Below, in pieces: positions 1 to 6,172 of a stretch of 10,733 nucleotides of DNA; the first letter of the stretch is position 1; each line of letters starts with the position of its first letter. Location of the stretch: positions 1 through 10,733 of the forward strand of contig CAMLDJ010000177.1 of the NCBI GenBank assembly GCA_946478755.1. The letters run 5' to 3'. Below the pieces are notes generated by a model. That model searched no databases. It saw only the letters and a program-made list of their open reading frames with translations, and was not told the DNA's origin. The stretch is from an uncultured Pedobacter sp. GTDB lineage: Bacteria > Bacteroidota > Bacteroidia > Sphingobacteriales > Sphingobacteriaceae. A program made the translations under genes and the position numbers.

Positions 1-2
1 CT

Positions 3-143
3 AATTGTAAAGTACATTACAAAGGCATTCAGTATCCAACTTGCATACAATGCCTACCCGAAGACAAACGAAAAGCTGCATTAGAAATGATTGAATTTGG
101 AAAAGAATGGTACGCAATGCACAAAGAACTTGGAATTGACTAA
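3..143 (+). CDS. C-terminal end of an uncharacterised Cys-rich protein (5' truncated by window)
   Basis: An open frame enters from the left edge and stops with TAA at 141-143, leaving the last 46 residues. The visible part has C-x2-H (CKVH) followed by YPTCIQC, that is C-x2-C, an arrangement compatible with a small zinc ribbon. A helical tail ends in EWYAMHKELGID. The residue pattern looks like real protein (aromatics, an amphipathic helix, no rare residues), and the minus-strand frame over the same bases is rich in Cys/Val/Phe and looks like a shadow. I do not recognise the family. It ends 118 bp before the next gene and is not obviously co-transcribed with it. Confidence 0.55.
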   Translation, partial: NCKVHYKGIQYPTCIQCLPEDKRKAALEMIEFGKEWYAMHKELGID

Positions 144-208
144 CAACAAAAAAAGCAGAGCACATAACATCGGTTTGGCAATATGGCAATTGGCTTGCTA
201 AATATCAT

Positions 209-216
209 TAAATTTG
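209..216 (+). promoter_or_regulatory. Possible -7 element (TAAATTTG) upstream of the 251-aa gene
   Basis: TAAATTTG matches the Bacteroidota sigma-ABfr -7 consensus TAnnTTTG exactly and lies about 45 bp before the ATG at 262. The -33 box is poor: the nearest TTG triplets (190-192 and 195-197) are closer than the usual spacing. One box alone is weak evidence. Confidence 0.3.
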
Positions 217-261
217 GGTAAAGCATTTTATCGTTCATGTCAGATAACTAACACCTAAGCC

Positions 262-1017
262 ATGCCTAACAAATATTTTAAAGCACACGAAGCCTACAAC
301 CTAAATCCACACCGATATGATATAGGCACCATCATCGGGCTAAAAAATGGCTTCGAGGATAATCTCTTCATTAAAAAACTATTTACGCTACCCGAACTGG
401 AATATCCCGCCTTTTACCAATATCACCTTGCTTATTTTTTAGGAAAGGAACCAGGCGGCGAAGAGGAATTTTTCACCTTTGTTTGGCAGATCGTCCTTAG
501 ACGTATCAATTTTTTAGAGCATAAAAATCCTTTTAATTCCAGTCATGCACTGGATATGGAGATACTGGAAAAACTCACAGATTTTCAAAAATATCTTCGT
601 TCGATTGACCAGTGGCATACTCAAAAGACTCTGCCAGAAATTATTGAGGATCAGCATAAGGAAATCAGAAAACAGCAGGCAGAGATCGCCAGGCTAAAGT
701 CCGAACTGCAAAAAGCAACCAGCCTGGAAACCAAACAATACATTGATATTCCTAAAGGTAGGCTCCTCACGCTTGTCGATCTATGTATACAGATGCTTGA
801 TCTTAAACTGCCAGATCGCAAAGAGCTGTTGTTTACTCAGTTTCCAATTGTATGGGTAAAACTGATCTGCAAGTATTTCCGGGAAGATCAGCAAGAGATC
901 GACATCGAGCGTGTACGAAGTTATTTCCCAAAAGACAGGGACAATCCAGGGAGCCGTTCCCGTCTTATCCCGATTTATCAAAAGCTATTTGAGATCAAAC
1001 TGAAAAAAGGAAGGTGA
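262..1017 (+). CDS. Hypothetical protein of mobile-element type, possibly distant RteC-like (251 aa)
   Basis: Intact 251-aa soluble protein with no signal peptide or membrane segment. Residues about 1-118 form an aromatic-rich N-terminal part (YPAFYQYHLAYFLGKEPGG). Residues about 124-153 look like a coiled coil (EIIEDQHKEIRKQQAEIARL). The C-terminal part, from about 165, ends in RSYFPKDRDNPGSRSRL and a final YQKLFEIKLKKGR. That ending loosely recalls RteC-type proteins of Bacteroidetes conjugative elements, where a YFxxxF and FLEIRxRK-like ending is common, but I cannot confirm homology. A decayed second copy of its last part lies at 9060-9182, next to mobilization-type genes, which ties this family to the mobile element. 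The ATG is preceded by an AT-rich leader without a Shine-Dalgarno site, which is normal for Bacteroidota. Confidence 0.75.
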   Translation: MPNKYFKAHEAYNLNPHRYDIGTIIGLKNGFEDNLFIKKLFTLPELEYPAFYQYHLAYFLGKEPGGEEEFFTFVWQIVLRRINFLEHKNPFNSSHALDMEILEKLTDFQKYLRSIDQWHTQKTLPEIIEDQHKEIRKQQAEIARLKSELQKATSLETKQYIDIPKGRLLTLVDLCIQMLDLKLPDRKELLFTQFPIVWVKLICKYFREDQQEIDIERVRSYFPKDRDNPGSRSRLIPIYQKLFEIKLKKGR

Positions 1018-1347
1018 GAAAGTATCCGAGGCCCAATATTTAGTAAGTTAGGTTTTTATATTGCGTTAAATCAGTCATCCAATAAACCCTTTAAATCAAA
1101 ATAGAAACTTGGAAGAACTAAGGGGACTTACAGCCGGCATCGAAGCAAACGTTGCCAATTTTATAAACAAAATAAAGCATACAGGCACCAAACTGTAGGC
1201 AGTTTGCAGAGACAGTTGCTTGCCTAAACGTTCAGTATATAAGATCTTTGAACCTAGTGAGTTATAAAAGCCATGCAGGGCTTAAAAGTAAGGATTTGGA
1301 CACTATAACATTATAACACTTTATATTCGCTAAAAATAAGCCTTTCC
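1018..1347. other. 330-bp gap without intact gene; AT-rich leader before the membrane-protein gene
   Basis: No frame gives a full gene here. The left half contains a short coding-like remnant (separate entry, 1100-1198). The right end contains TTTG at 1295-1298 and TATATTCG at 1322-1329, one mismatch from the TAnnTTTG -7 consensus. The 23-bp spacing is slightly long, but this is a possible promoter for the gene at 1348. A short near-tandem repeat (tataaca-t-tataaca) sits at about 1304-1318. Confidence 0.4.
1100..1198 (+). pseudogene. Short coding-like remnant, possibly N-terminal part of a histone H1-like (Hc1-type) protein
   Basis: The frame with codons starting at 1100 reads NLEELRGLTAGIEANVAN, then FINKIKHTGTKL, and stops with TAG at 1196-1198. 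This pattern (LxEL, I/VEA near the middle, KF/NF-INK, then GTKL) recalls the start of the small histone H1-like proteins of Bacteroidota, which usually continue GTRxRKxLQ and are often carried on their integrative elements. Here there is no start codon in frame and the protein would end where the conserved LRKxLQ begins. After the stop, a different frame gives SLQRQLLA, consistent with a frameshift. It may be a decayed gene; the match is from memory of family character and is not strong. Confidence 0.3.
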
Positions 1348-2289
1348 ATGACTATTATAAACCAAATTATTTTTCACCAAACTTGCGAATCCTGCACAAT
1401 TGGCGAAAATTCCTTTTTTTACAATTTATCTAAAGATTTTCTTCTACCTGTACTTCTAGCGCTTTTAGCTTCCTATATGGTATATTGGGTTTTCGTGAAG
1501 GAGACAAAAAGAGATAAGCAAAAAGAAGAGGATGTGGAAATTCAACAACAGAAAGACAACCTGCAATTTTTTTCCAATATTATCGCAAGTAGCACCAGAA
1601 CATCCGAACAGCAAAATGAATATCTAAAGGAATTTGTTACTTTACTTGATTCGGATCATGTTAATTTTCATTTACTTACCTTCATATCTTTAAATGATTT
1701 GCGTCGGGTTACCGAAGACTTAAATCTCGAAAAATATTTATTGGCTTATGTAAATTACTATAATGGGGATAGGAAAGCAAGTATAAAGGAATTTAATGAG
1801 ATCATTACCAGTGTTGATTTTTTACACGAAATTTTAAAACAAATTCCTTTACAATTGCAGAAAGCACAGGAGTTTGATACAGAACGCAAGCTAAAATTTC
1901 AAAGACAGTTTGAAGCCGCCTTCAATTTGACCGCCAAGATAGTCGTTGACTTACAAAGCTCTGATGTTGAGACTTCAGAAGAAATGTCAAAGCTTGGTGA
2001 TGCTTTCCAGACTTCACACCCCGGCAATAATTATGACTTAGAATTTTATTACACCCACTTTTTTGTTCCGTTTAACGATTTTGCCATTAGTTACATTTTA
2101 TCTGGCAAACCTGATAATTTGGACATTAAAGAATTGGGTATACTAACAAGAGATGGAAAGCAATCTTATCTACATATTCTTAGTGAAAACCAAACATTGG
2201 CTAAAGATTTCAAGGAACAAAATGAACTCATAACATCGGCTATAATAGAGCTAAAAAAGCATGCTAAAAGATTAACCGAAAACTTTTGA
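1348..2289 (+). CDS. Single-span membrane protein of unknown function (313 aa)
   Basis: The protein starts with about 30 polar residues, including CESC (residues 13-16), followed by one clear transmembrane helix at about 31-50 (FLLPVLLALLASYMVYWVFV). A strongly basic/acidic stretch (KETKRDKQKEED) follows, placing the large C-terminal part in the cytoplasm by the positive-inside rule. Residues about 51-310 are mostly alpha-helical with coiled-coil character (EIQQQKDNLQFF, QLQKAQEFDTERKLKFQRQF) and no catalytic motif that I recognise. A short N-terminal tail, one span and a helical cytosolic domain is seen in many defence-associated membrane proteins, but nothing here proves such a role. It converges with the minus-strand gene ending at 2311, with only 21 bp between stop codons. 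The start follows a run of AT-rich sequence with a possible promoter. Confidence 0.7.
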   Translation: MTIINQIIFHQTCESCTIGENSFFYNLSKDFLLPVLLALLASYMVYWVFVKETKRDKQKEEDVEIQQQKDNLQFFSNIIASSTRTSEQQNEYLKEFVTLLDSDHVNFHLLTFISLNDLRRVTEDLNLEKYLLAYVNYYNGDRKASIKEFNEIITSVDFLHEILKQIPLQLQKAQEFDTERKLKFQRQFEAAFNLTAKIVVDLQSSDVETSEEMSKLGDAFQTSHPGNNYDLEFYYTHFFVPFNDFAISYILSGKPDNLDIKELGILTRDGKQSYLHILSENQTLAKDFKEQNELITSAIIELKKHAKRLTENF

Positions 2290-2310
2290 CGTAATTTTAG
2301 CGAATTTTTC

Positions 2311-3345
2311 CTAGTCTATATCCTCTGTATTCGTTGCTTTTGGCAATTCTTGCCTCTCATATTTAACACCGTTCGCACCAATACTAAATGCCTTTGTCGG
2401 ACTAAGATTTATTCTATTCATTAATTTATCCCTTTTTGCAAAAGTGGACTTCGTACCAACAACTTCGCCTGTTTTGCTAATTAGGTAAGTGAATTCCCAT
2501 TTGTCCTTGCTATTATAAACAAAGCAGATTTCCGAAATATCGATCTTGCCTTGCAAATCATGAACCCTTTGATGGATTTTGGACAGATTTTTATCTGAGA
2601 TTGCCTTTACAATTCGATTTGCATCATCAGATTTTATTTGCAGCTCAATATATGGATCACCCGGAATTTCAAATATTGTCAACAACACTTTGTTTTTCGG
2701 AACCATATTTTTCCTTGCAATACGTATTGTGTCGGCAATGTTGGAGAGAAGTTTTTTAGAAGCATTTTTAGCGAATTTATATGCGTCCTCTCCAATGTCT
2801 TCGGCAATTTTTTCTCCGATTTTCTCTAACAGGGGCTTCAACAATGGTTTAAACACCGTATAATATCCCACAAGAGTGACCACCAATTGGGGATCGGGAA
2901 GATAGCTTTTGCGCATTGACGCGTCTAGTGTTACCTCTCCTTCAAAAACCTCGCTTAAACTCTGTCCCGTTCTGTTAAAGGATTCAAACGACCTAAAGTT
3001 ATTCTTATCAACCGAAATACAAATTTTTGTCTGTTCATTGTTTCCTCTACTCACAAAGGAAAGTGGAGTTCCGGAATCTTCAATTATTAAGTCAGGATTC
3101 CAGTCAGCAACCTTTCTGTTTAAAAAAGCAATCGGTTCAACTAATGCATGATGGATAGCGCCGTTCCGTATAATCTCAGCATTATCTAAATATCCTACTG
3201 GGGGCAGGTCACGCCGATGGTTCACTAAGTAACGGAGTTTCAGATTTCCATTAACAACTTCAACATAATCCTGCAATTGATTTAAACCGACATAATCACC
3301 ATGCTTATCTATTGTTGTTGACCTTCCCACTGTTTTTTTGGACAT
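2311..3345 (-). CDS. Uncharacterised 344-aa protein, possible defence-island gene
   Basis: Only gene of any size on the minus strand in the island. No signal peptide. The N-terminal 1-150 is mixed alpha/beta (NGNLKLRYLVNHRRDLPPVG, ADWNPDLIIEDSGTPLSFVS). A central stretch at about 152-200 (LVVTLVGYYTVFKPLLKPLL, then EKIGEKIAEDIGEDAYKFAK) is an amphipathic, partly hydrophobic helical segment with a repeated KPLL/GEKIAEDIGED character. The C-terminal 215-335 looks beta-rich (NKVLLTIFEIPGD, DISEICFVYNSKDKWEFTYL). I do not recognise the family. It is transcribed divergently from the YozE/Shedu operon, with 139 bp between start codons containing repeated CTCAT/ATGAG half-sites. The annotated ATG is supported by the MSKKT start and by the intergenic region beginning just upstream. 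Confidence 0.65.
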   Translation of the reverse strand: MSKKTVGRSTTIDKHGDYVGLNQLQDYVEVVNGNLKLRYLVNHRRDLPPVGYLDNAEIIRNGAIHHALVEPIAFLNRKVADWNPDLIIEDSGTPLSFVSRGNNEQTKICISVDKNNFRSFESFNRTGQSLSEVFEGEVTLDASMRKSYLPDPQLVVTLVGYYTVFKPLLKPLLEKIGEKIAEDIGEDAYKFAKNASKKLLSNIADTIRIARKNMVPKNKVLLTIFEIPGDPYIELQIKSDDANRIVKAISDKNLSKIHQRVHDLQGKIDISEICFVYNSKDKWEFTYLISKTGEVVGTKSTFAKRDKLMNRINLSPTKAFSIGANGVKYERQELPKATNTEDID

Positions 3346-3392
3346 ATTTCTTTCTATTAAAATATAAAAATACTGATATTTCTTTAAGCTAC

Positions 3393-3417
3393 CTCATTAA
3401 TGATATGAGAACTCATA
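3393..3417. promoter_or_regulatory. Clustered CTCAT/ATGAG half-sites between divergent genes (possible operator)
   Basis: The region holds CTCAT (3393-3397), ATGAG (3405-3409) and CTCAT (3412-3416). The last two are within the perfect inverted repeat TATGAG-aa-CTCATA (3404-3417). The three half-sites lie between the divergent starts at 3345 and 3485, about 50-70 bp from each, where a shared repressor could act. No HTH regulator is encoded in the adjacent genes, so the binding protein, if any, is unknown. A short RNA hairpin or chance are alternatives. Confidence 0.3.
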
Positions 3418-3484
3418 AGCCTGGATATAGAGTAGTTATCTAGTCAAAAATTCTTTGTACTTTAACAGCATTAACAACCAAATT

Positions 3485-4069
3485 ATGACGCTAATTGAAT
3501 TTATAAAATCGCTAGTTGCACAAGATAGTCGCTTAGGCGACCTTGCAGAAGATGTAATGGGTGACAAAAACTTTCCTTACGACCAGCCGGAAGAGCGTGT
3601 TGTTTCTTATTTAAAGTTTGTTCTTGGCAGGCAAAATAACGATGAAGTGTTTGAAGAACTTATGGCAGCTTATGAGCTTAATAAAAAAACTCCTGTTGAG
3701 CTTACCGATTTGGATGTACAATTTGCACCAATGAAAGCTGAACGTTGGGATTTTTTAAAGATAAATTTCCCTTGCGACAGGGTTATCACCGTCGGAGAAT
3801 ATGGAGACATATATCGTTATGCAGTGGATTCTATCGGTGAAAAAGCGATCAAGTTCGATGTTTATGCAAAATATAAGCTGACGGAATTATCTATGGTTGA
3901 CGTGCGAGACATTTATTTTGGTGATCTTTCAAAAGAACTTACTGTACAACAGGCGCTCGAGCAACTAGCCGCCAATCATTTTAACGGCACTCGTAAACCG
4001 ACCCAACCGAATTATACAGAGATGCTTACTTATCTGCAAAGCCAGTTAAAAGACCCTTTGGATATATAA
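3485..4069 (+). CDS. YozE/SAM-like domain protein (194 aa) encoded with a Shedu-type nuclease
   Basis: Residues 1-67 match the YozE_SAM_like fold as I know it: MTLIEFIKSLVAQDSRLGDL, then AEDVMGDKNFPYD, then an RVVSYLKF helix and EVFEELMAAYEL. The LGDLAxDhxxDxxFP core is the family signature. YozE domains are small helical SAM-like folds thought to mediate protein or nucleic-acid contacts. The C-terminal part (about 68-194) contains a predicted beta-rich segment (KINFPCDRVITVGEYGDIYR, DSIGEKAIKFDVYAKY) that I do not recognise, and a helical end. An upstream TTG start at 3455 is possible, but the ATG at 3485 begins exactly at the domain start, so I chose it. The downstream gene begins 8 bp after the stop, so the two are surely co-transcribed. 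The pairing suggests an accessory or sensor subunit for the nuclease. Confidence 0.7.
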   Translation: MTLIEFIKSLVAQDSRLGDLAEDVMGDKNFPYDQPEERVVSYLKFVLGRQNNDEVFEELMAAYELNKKTPVELTDLDVQFAPMKAERWDFLKINFPCDRVITVGEYGDIYRYAVDSIGEKAIKFDVYAKYKLTELSMVDVRDIYFGDLSKELTVQQALEQLAANHFNGTRKPTQPNYTEMLTYLQSQLKDPLDI

Positions 4070-4077
4070 CTTTAAAA

Positions 4078-5250
4078 GTGCAAATATTATTTATTCTCGA
4101 AAATCCATTTGCAGTTGATAGGGCAAGAAATGCGTTGGGAAGCTTTGCTGAACCCGACTCAATTTATTTTGTCCATGATTTTAAGGATGCAAGAGAATAC
4201 ATTGAAAAACAGGTAGTAGAAAAGCAATCAGCGCTTGACCTAGTAATTACCCAGCACGAAATTTTTGGCGAGCAAGCATCGGATTTTAAAAGAATGCTAA
4301 CATCATCTCCAAAAAAAACTTACTCCCACTTTGATTTTAATCTCGATAAACTACCCGTCGTTTTACTATTGCCCGAGAGCGAAAATTTAGCATTCTATGA
4401 AAAGCAGAGCTTTTCTGACTTTTTGCACTATTCAGGTGAAGAAGAATTGCACAAAATAATTCCTACACTAAGAAGCGAAGTAAAAAAATGGCGACGCAGC
4501 GTTGTTGACGAAATGGACAACTTGGGAATACGCTATAACTCAGGTGTTGTTGATTATACCTATTATTTTGAAAAAGTAAAGAACTACGTTGACACAAAAA
4601 TATTATCGGAGAATTTTAAGCAGATTCCTCGCAAATTAAATTACTACTGGTTAGCGGACAATAAAAGGCAGATTGAAAAGGCAATAGATGACTATATAAC
4701 ATTGCTTAAACGAACCCACAGGCAAAACAAGAAAAAAGAGGAGAAGCTTTATCATAAGTTTTTTAACGAAAATAAATTTTTTCTAAAACGGGATAGTTCC
4801 TCTGAATCCTGGTATGAGCAACGCTTACATTATAATCCGGATAATTACCATGAACCTGATTACAGTTTACAACCTAGTACAAATTATCAGACTGACTTAA
4901 ATATATTGGAGGTGAAATTGCCCAACGAAGGGTTTGTAAAAAAAACGTCTTTTCATCCAAATCTTTACTCACGTGTTTTTGGTCACTTAGGACAAATCAA
5001 CGATTATAAGGAGTATCTTGAAAGTGAAGAGTTCGACGACATTATTAAGGCCAAGTATGGTTGGCGGCCGAATAAAATCGGTTATCATCTATTGATGGGG
5101 AGAAAGCAGGACAAAGACGATAATATGGAGGTTATCGAAAAGAGAATGCGGCAATTTGGTCAGGGAAACATTTATCTTATGACCTATGATGAGTTATTGG
5201 AATATCAGGTGAAGTATTTGGAACGCATAGGGTTATTGGAAATAAATTAA
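4078..5250 (+). CDS. Pseudo-receiver + Shedu-type (DUF4263) PD-(D/E)xK nuclease fusion, 390 aa
   Basis: Starts with GTG, 8 bp after the previous stop. The C-terminal part (about 222-390) carries the Shedu/DUF4263 pattern: a helix with FFNENKFFLKR (228-238), EPDY (259-262), NILEVK (275-280, the ExK), GQINDYKEYL (305-314, the conserved Gln of this PD-(D/E)xK subgroup), LLMGRKQD (338-345) and IYLMTYDELL (365-374). Shedu proteins are anti-phage nucleases, so DNA cleavage is the expected activity. Residues about 1-140 look like a CheY-type receiver fold: MQILFILENP as strand 1, DLVITQHEIFG (54-64) as strand 3, LPVVLLLPES (92-101) as strand 4 and FLHYSGEEELHKII near strand 5. The usual phospho-acceptor Asp is replaced by Q59, the acidic pair by E8-N9, the Thr/Ser position by P99 and the Lys by about Y118. 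It is therefore probably a non-phosphorylated pseudo-receiver used for sensing or oligomerisation. Nuclease call firm; receiver call by pattern only. Confidence 0.82.
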   Translation: MQILFILENPFAVDRARNALGSFAEPDSIYFVHDFKDAREYIEKQVVEKQSALDLVITQHEIFGEQASDFKRMLTSSPKKTYSHFDFNLDKLPVVLLLPESENLAFYEKQSFSDFLHYSGEEELHKIIPTLRSEVKKWRRSVVDEMDNLGIRYNSGVVDYTYYFEKVKNYVDTKILSENFKQIPRKLNYYWLADNKRQIEKAIDDYITLLKRTHRQNKKKEEKLYHKFFNENKFFLKRDSSSESWYEQRLHYNPDNYHEPDYSLQPSTNYQTDLNILEVKLPNEGFVKKTSFHPNLYSRVFGHLGQINDYKEYLESEEFDDIIKAKYGWRPNKIGYHLLMGRKQDKDDNMEVIEKRMRQFGQGNIYLMTYDELLEYQVKYLERIGLLEIN

Positions 5251-5285
5251 CCAGCAGTTTACAACATCTTAGAAAATTTATTATA

Positions 5286-5319
5286 CAAAGGCTGATGATT
5301 TAGGAAGGGCTTTGTTTTT
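5286..5319 (+). terminator. Weak hairpin with T-rich tail after the Shedu gene
   Basis: CAAAG (5286-5290) can pair with CTTTG (5310-5314) with one mismatch and one further pair inside, followed by TTTTT at 5315-5319. The loop is long and the stem AT-rich, so it is a marginal Rho-independent terminator. The position, 35 bp after the stop and 87 bp before the next operon, fits. The rest of the 155-bp gap holds TAACTTTA at 5361-5368, one mismatch from the TAnnTTTG -7 box, as a possible promoter for the ABC-3C operon. Confidence 0.35.
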
Positions 5320-5405
5320 GGTTAATTCGGTGCTATGTAGTTAAATACGTTTATATTATTTAACTTTACATACACAACTTATAAACTAAACTTTATTAAC
5401 GTTTT

Positions 5406-5594
5406 ATGACTCTTGACGAAAATTCTACTAAAATTATCCTTGCCGTTGCGGCGGTAGTTGCCGCTGCATTAGGCGGCTCATTAATTGCAATTAGGAAATC
5501 AAAAAAAAGAAACACTAAAGTACACCAGGAAAATATTACAGTTTCCGGTACTGGCGGTAAGGTTGTTGGCGGCGATGATAATTCAACTAATTAA
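5406..5594 (+). CDS. 62-aa single-span membrane protein with C-terminal sticky motif, first gene of ABC-3C operon
   Basis: Short N-terminus (MTLDENSTK), one transmembrane helix at about 9-29 rich in Ala/Val/Gly (IILAVAAVVAAALGGSLIAI), then RKSKKR, which places the C-terminus in the cytoplasm. Residues 42-62 are ENITVSGTGGKVVGGDDNST plus a final N. The last 11 residues are identical to residues 17-27 of the next protein. Its stop TAA overlaps the next ATG by one base (TAATG), so the two are translationally coupled. In ABC-3C systems the effector domain is normally fused to the C-terminal domain carried here by the next gene, so this small membrane protein is the likely effector module, encoded separately. 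Membrane permeabilisation is inferred. Small size would hide it from many annotations, but the conserved motif and the tight overlap argue that it is real. Confidence 0.75.
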   Translation: MTLDENSTKIILAVAAVVAAALGGSLIAIRKSKKRNTKVHQENITVSGTGGKVVGGDDNSTN

Positions 5595-5674
5595 TGTTTG
5601 GTCCTTCTCAAAAAGGGATTGAAATTGATGGCGATAACAGTAAAGTTGTCGGCGGCGATGATAATTCCACCAAT
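5559..5674 (+). repeat. 33-bp direct repeat encoding KVVGGDDNSTN in two genes
   Basis: Copy 1 is 5559-5591 at the very end of the 62-aa gene. Copy 2 is 5642-5674 near the start of the next gene. They agree at 29 of 33 bases, including a run of 17 (ggcggcgatgataattc), and all four differences are silent. The copies start 83 bp apart, not a multiple of three, yet each is read in its own gene's frame to give the same 11 residues. Purely silent differences imply selection on the peptide. Confidence 0.9.
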
Positions 5675-6172
5675 AAACATTACCACAATTATACTAAGCA
5701 AACTAAGCTTTCCAGTTTGTTTGATCGGCTAAATCAGGAATACAATGCTGATAATCGGATTGATGAGATAAATGATGATTTAAACCGATACCTTTTAGAG
5801 CGGGATGCCGTTGGATTAGAACAGAAGCTTGTAGATGGAAATATAGCGCATCTTTATGAAGATGCGATGTGGCTCAAAGAAGAATATTCAAAAAAACTTA
5901 CTAAATACGTTTTTTTTGAGCCAGCCCAACATATTCATGCTTATCTTCTTGCTATTGTAATTGAGAAGTTCAGAAATTTAATATACCCCCTTATACGGGA
6001 AGGGAAATCAGAAGCAGAAATTATGAAAGCAGTTTCAGAGAATATCAATACACCAATTCTAAATATTATTCGCGAAGAGGGTTGTAATGATATTATGGGG
6101 CTAAGTGCTACTGATATTGACGGTATGGTCTTTTTTCTCACTGGCAGATGCCATATAAAGTGGAATATATGA
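5594..6172 (+). CDS. ABC-3C system C-terminal-domain protein (effector-side component, 192 aa)
   Basis: Residues 9-27 (IEIDGDNSKVVGGDDNSTN) are a Gly/Asn/Asp motif, followed by a His/Tyr linker (KHYHNYTKQTK) and an all-helical domain at about 39-192. The domain shows the features I associate with the ABC-three-component effector C-terminal domain: LSSLFDRLNQEY, a helix with FFEPAQHIHAYLLAIVIEKF (107-126), LIYPLIREG, and the ending TDIDGMVFFLTGRCHIKW (173-190). In that family the C-terminal domain couples a variable N-terminal effector domain to the middle component and the ABC ATPase. Here no enzymatic domain precedes it; the only N-terminal content is the motif shared with the 62-aa membrane protein. 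The stop TGA overlaps the next gene's ATG (ATGA). Confidence 0.8.
   Translation: MFGPSQKGIEIDGDNSKVVGGDDNSTNKHYHNYTKQTKLSSLFDRLNQEYNADNRIDEINDDLNRYLLERDAVGLEQKLVDGNIAHLYEDAMWLKEEYSKKLTKYVFFEPAQHIHAYLLAIVIEKFRNLIYPLIREGKSEAEIMKAVSENINTPILNIIREEGCNDIMGLSATDIDGMVFFLTGRCHIKWNI

Noticed and set aside
1..189. Minus-strand 62-aa open frame at the left edge
   Set aside because: Cys/Val/Phe-rich composition and complete overlap with the better plus-strand frame ending at 143; a shadow.
262..1017. Calling the 251-aa protein RteC
   Set aside because: Only the C-terminal ending is reminiscent of RteC proteins; the N-terminal half shows nothing diagnostic, so no gene symbol is given.
4078..4500. Functional two-component response regulator at the Shedu N-terminus
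   Set aside because: All residues needed for phosphorylation are absent and no histidine kinase gene is nearby.
5406..6172. Single gene broken by a sequencing or recent frameshift error
   Set aside because: Possible, but the second frame has its own ATG in a TAATG overlap, a stop just upstream in its frame, and other genes of the operon also overlap tightly. Kept as an alternative to be tested, not as the main reading.
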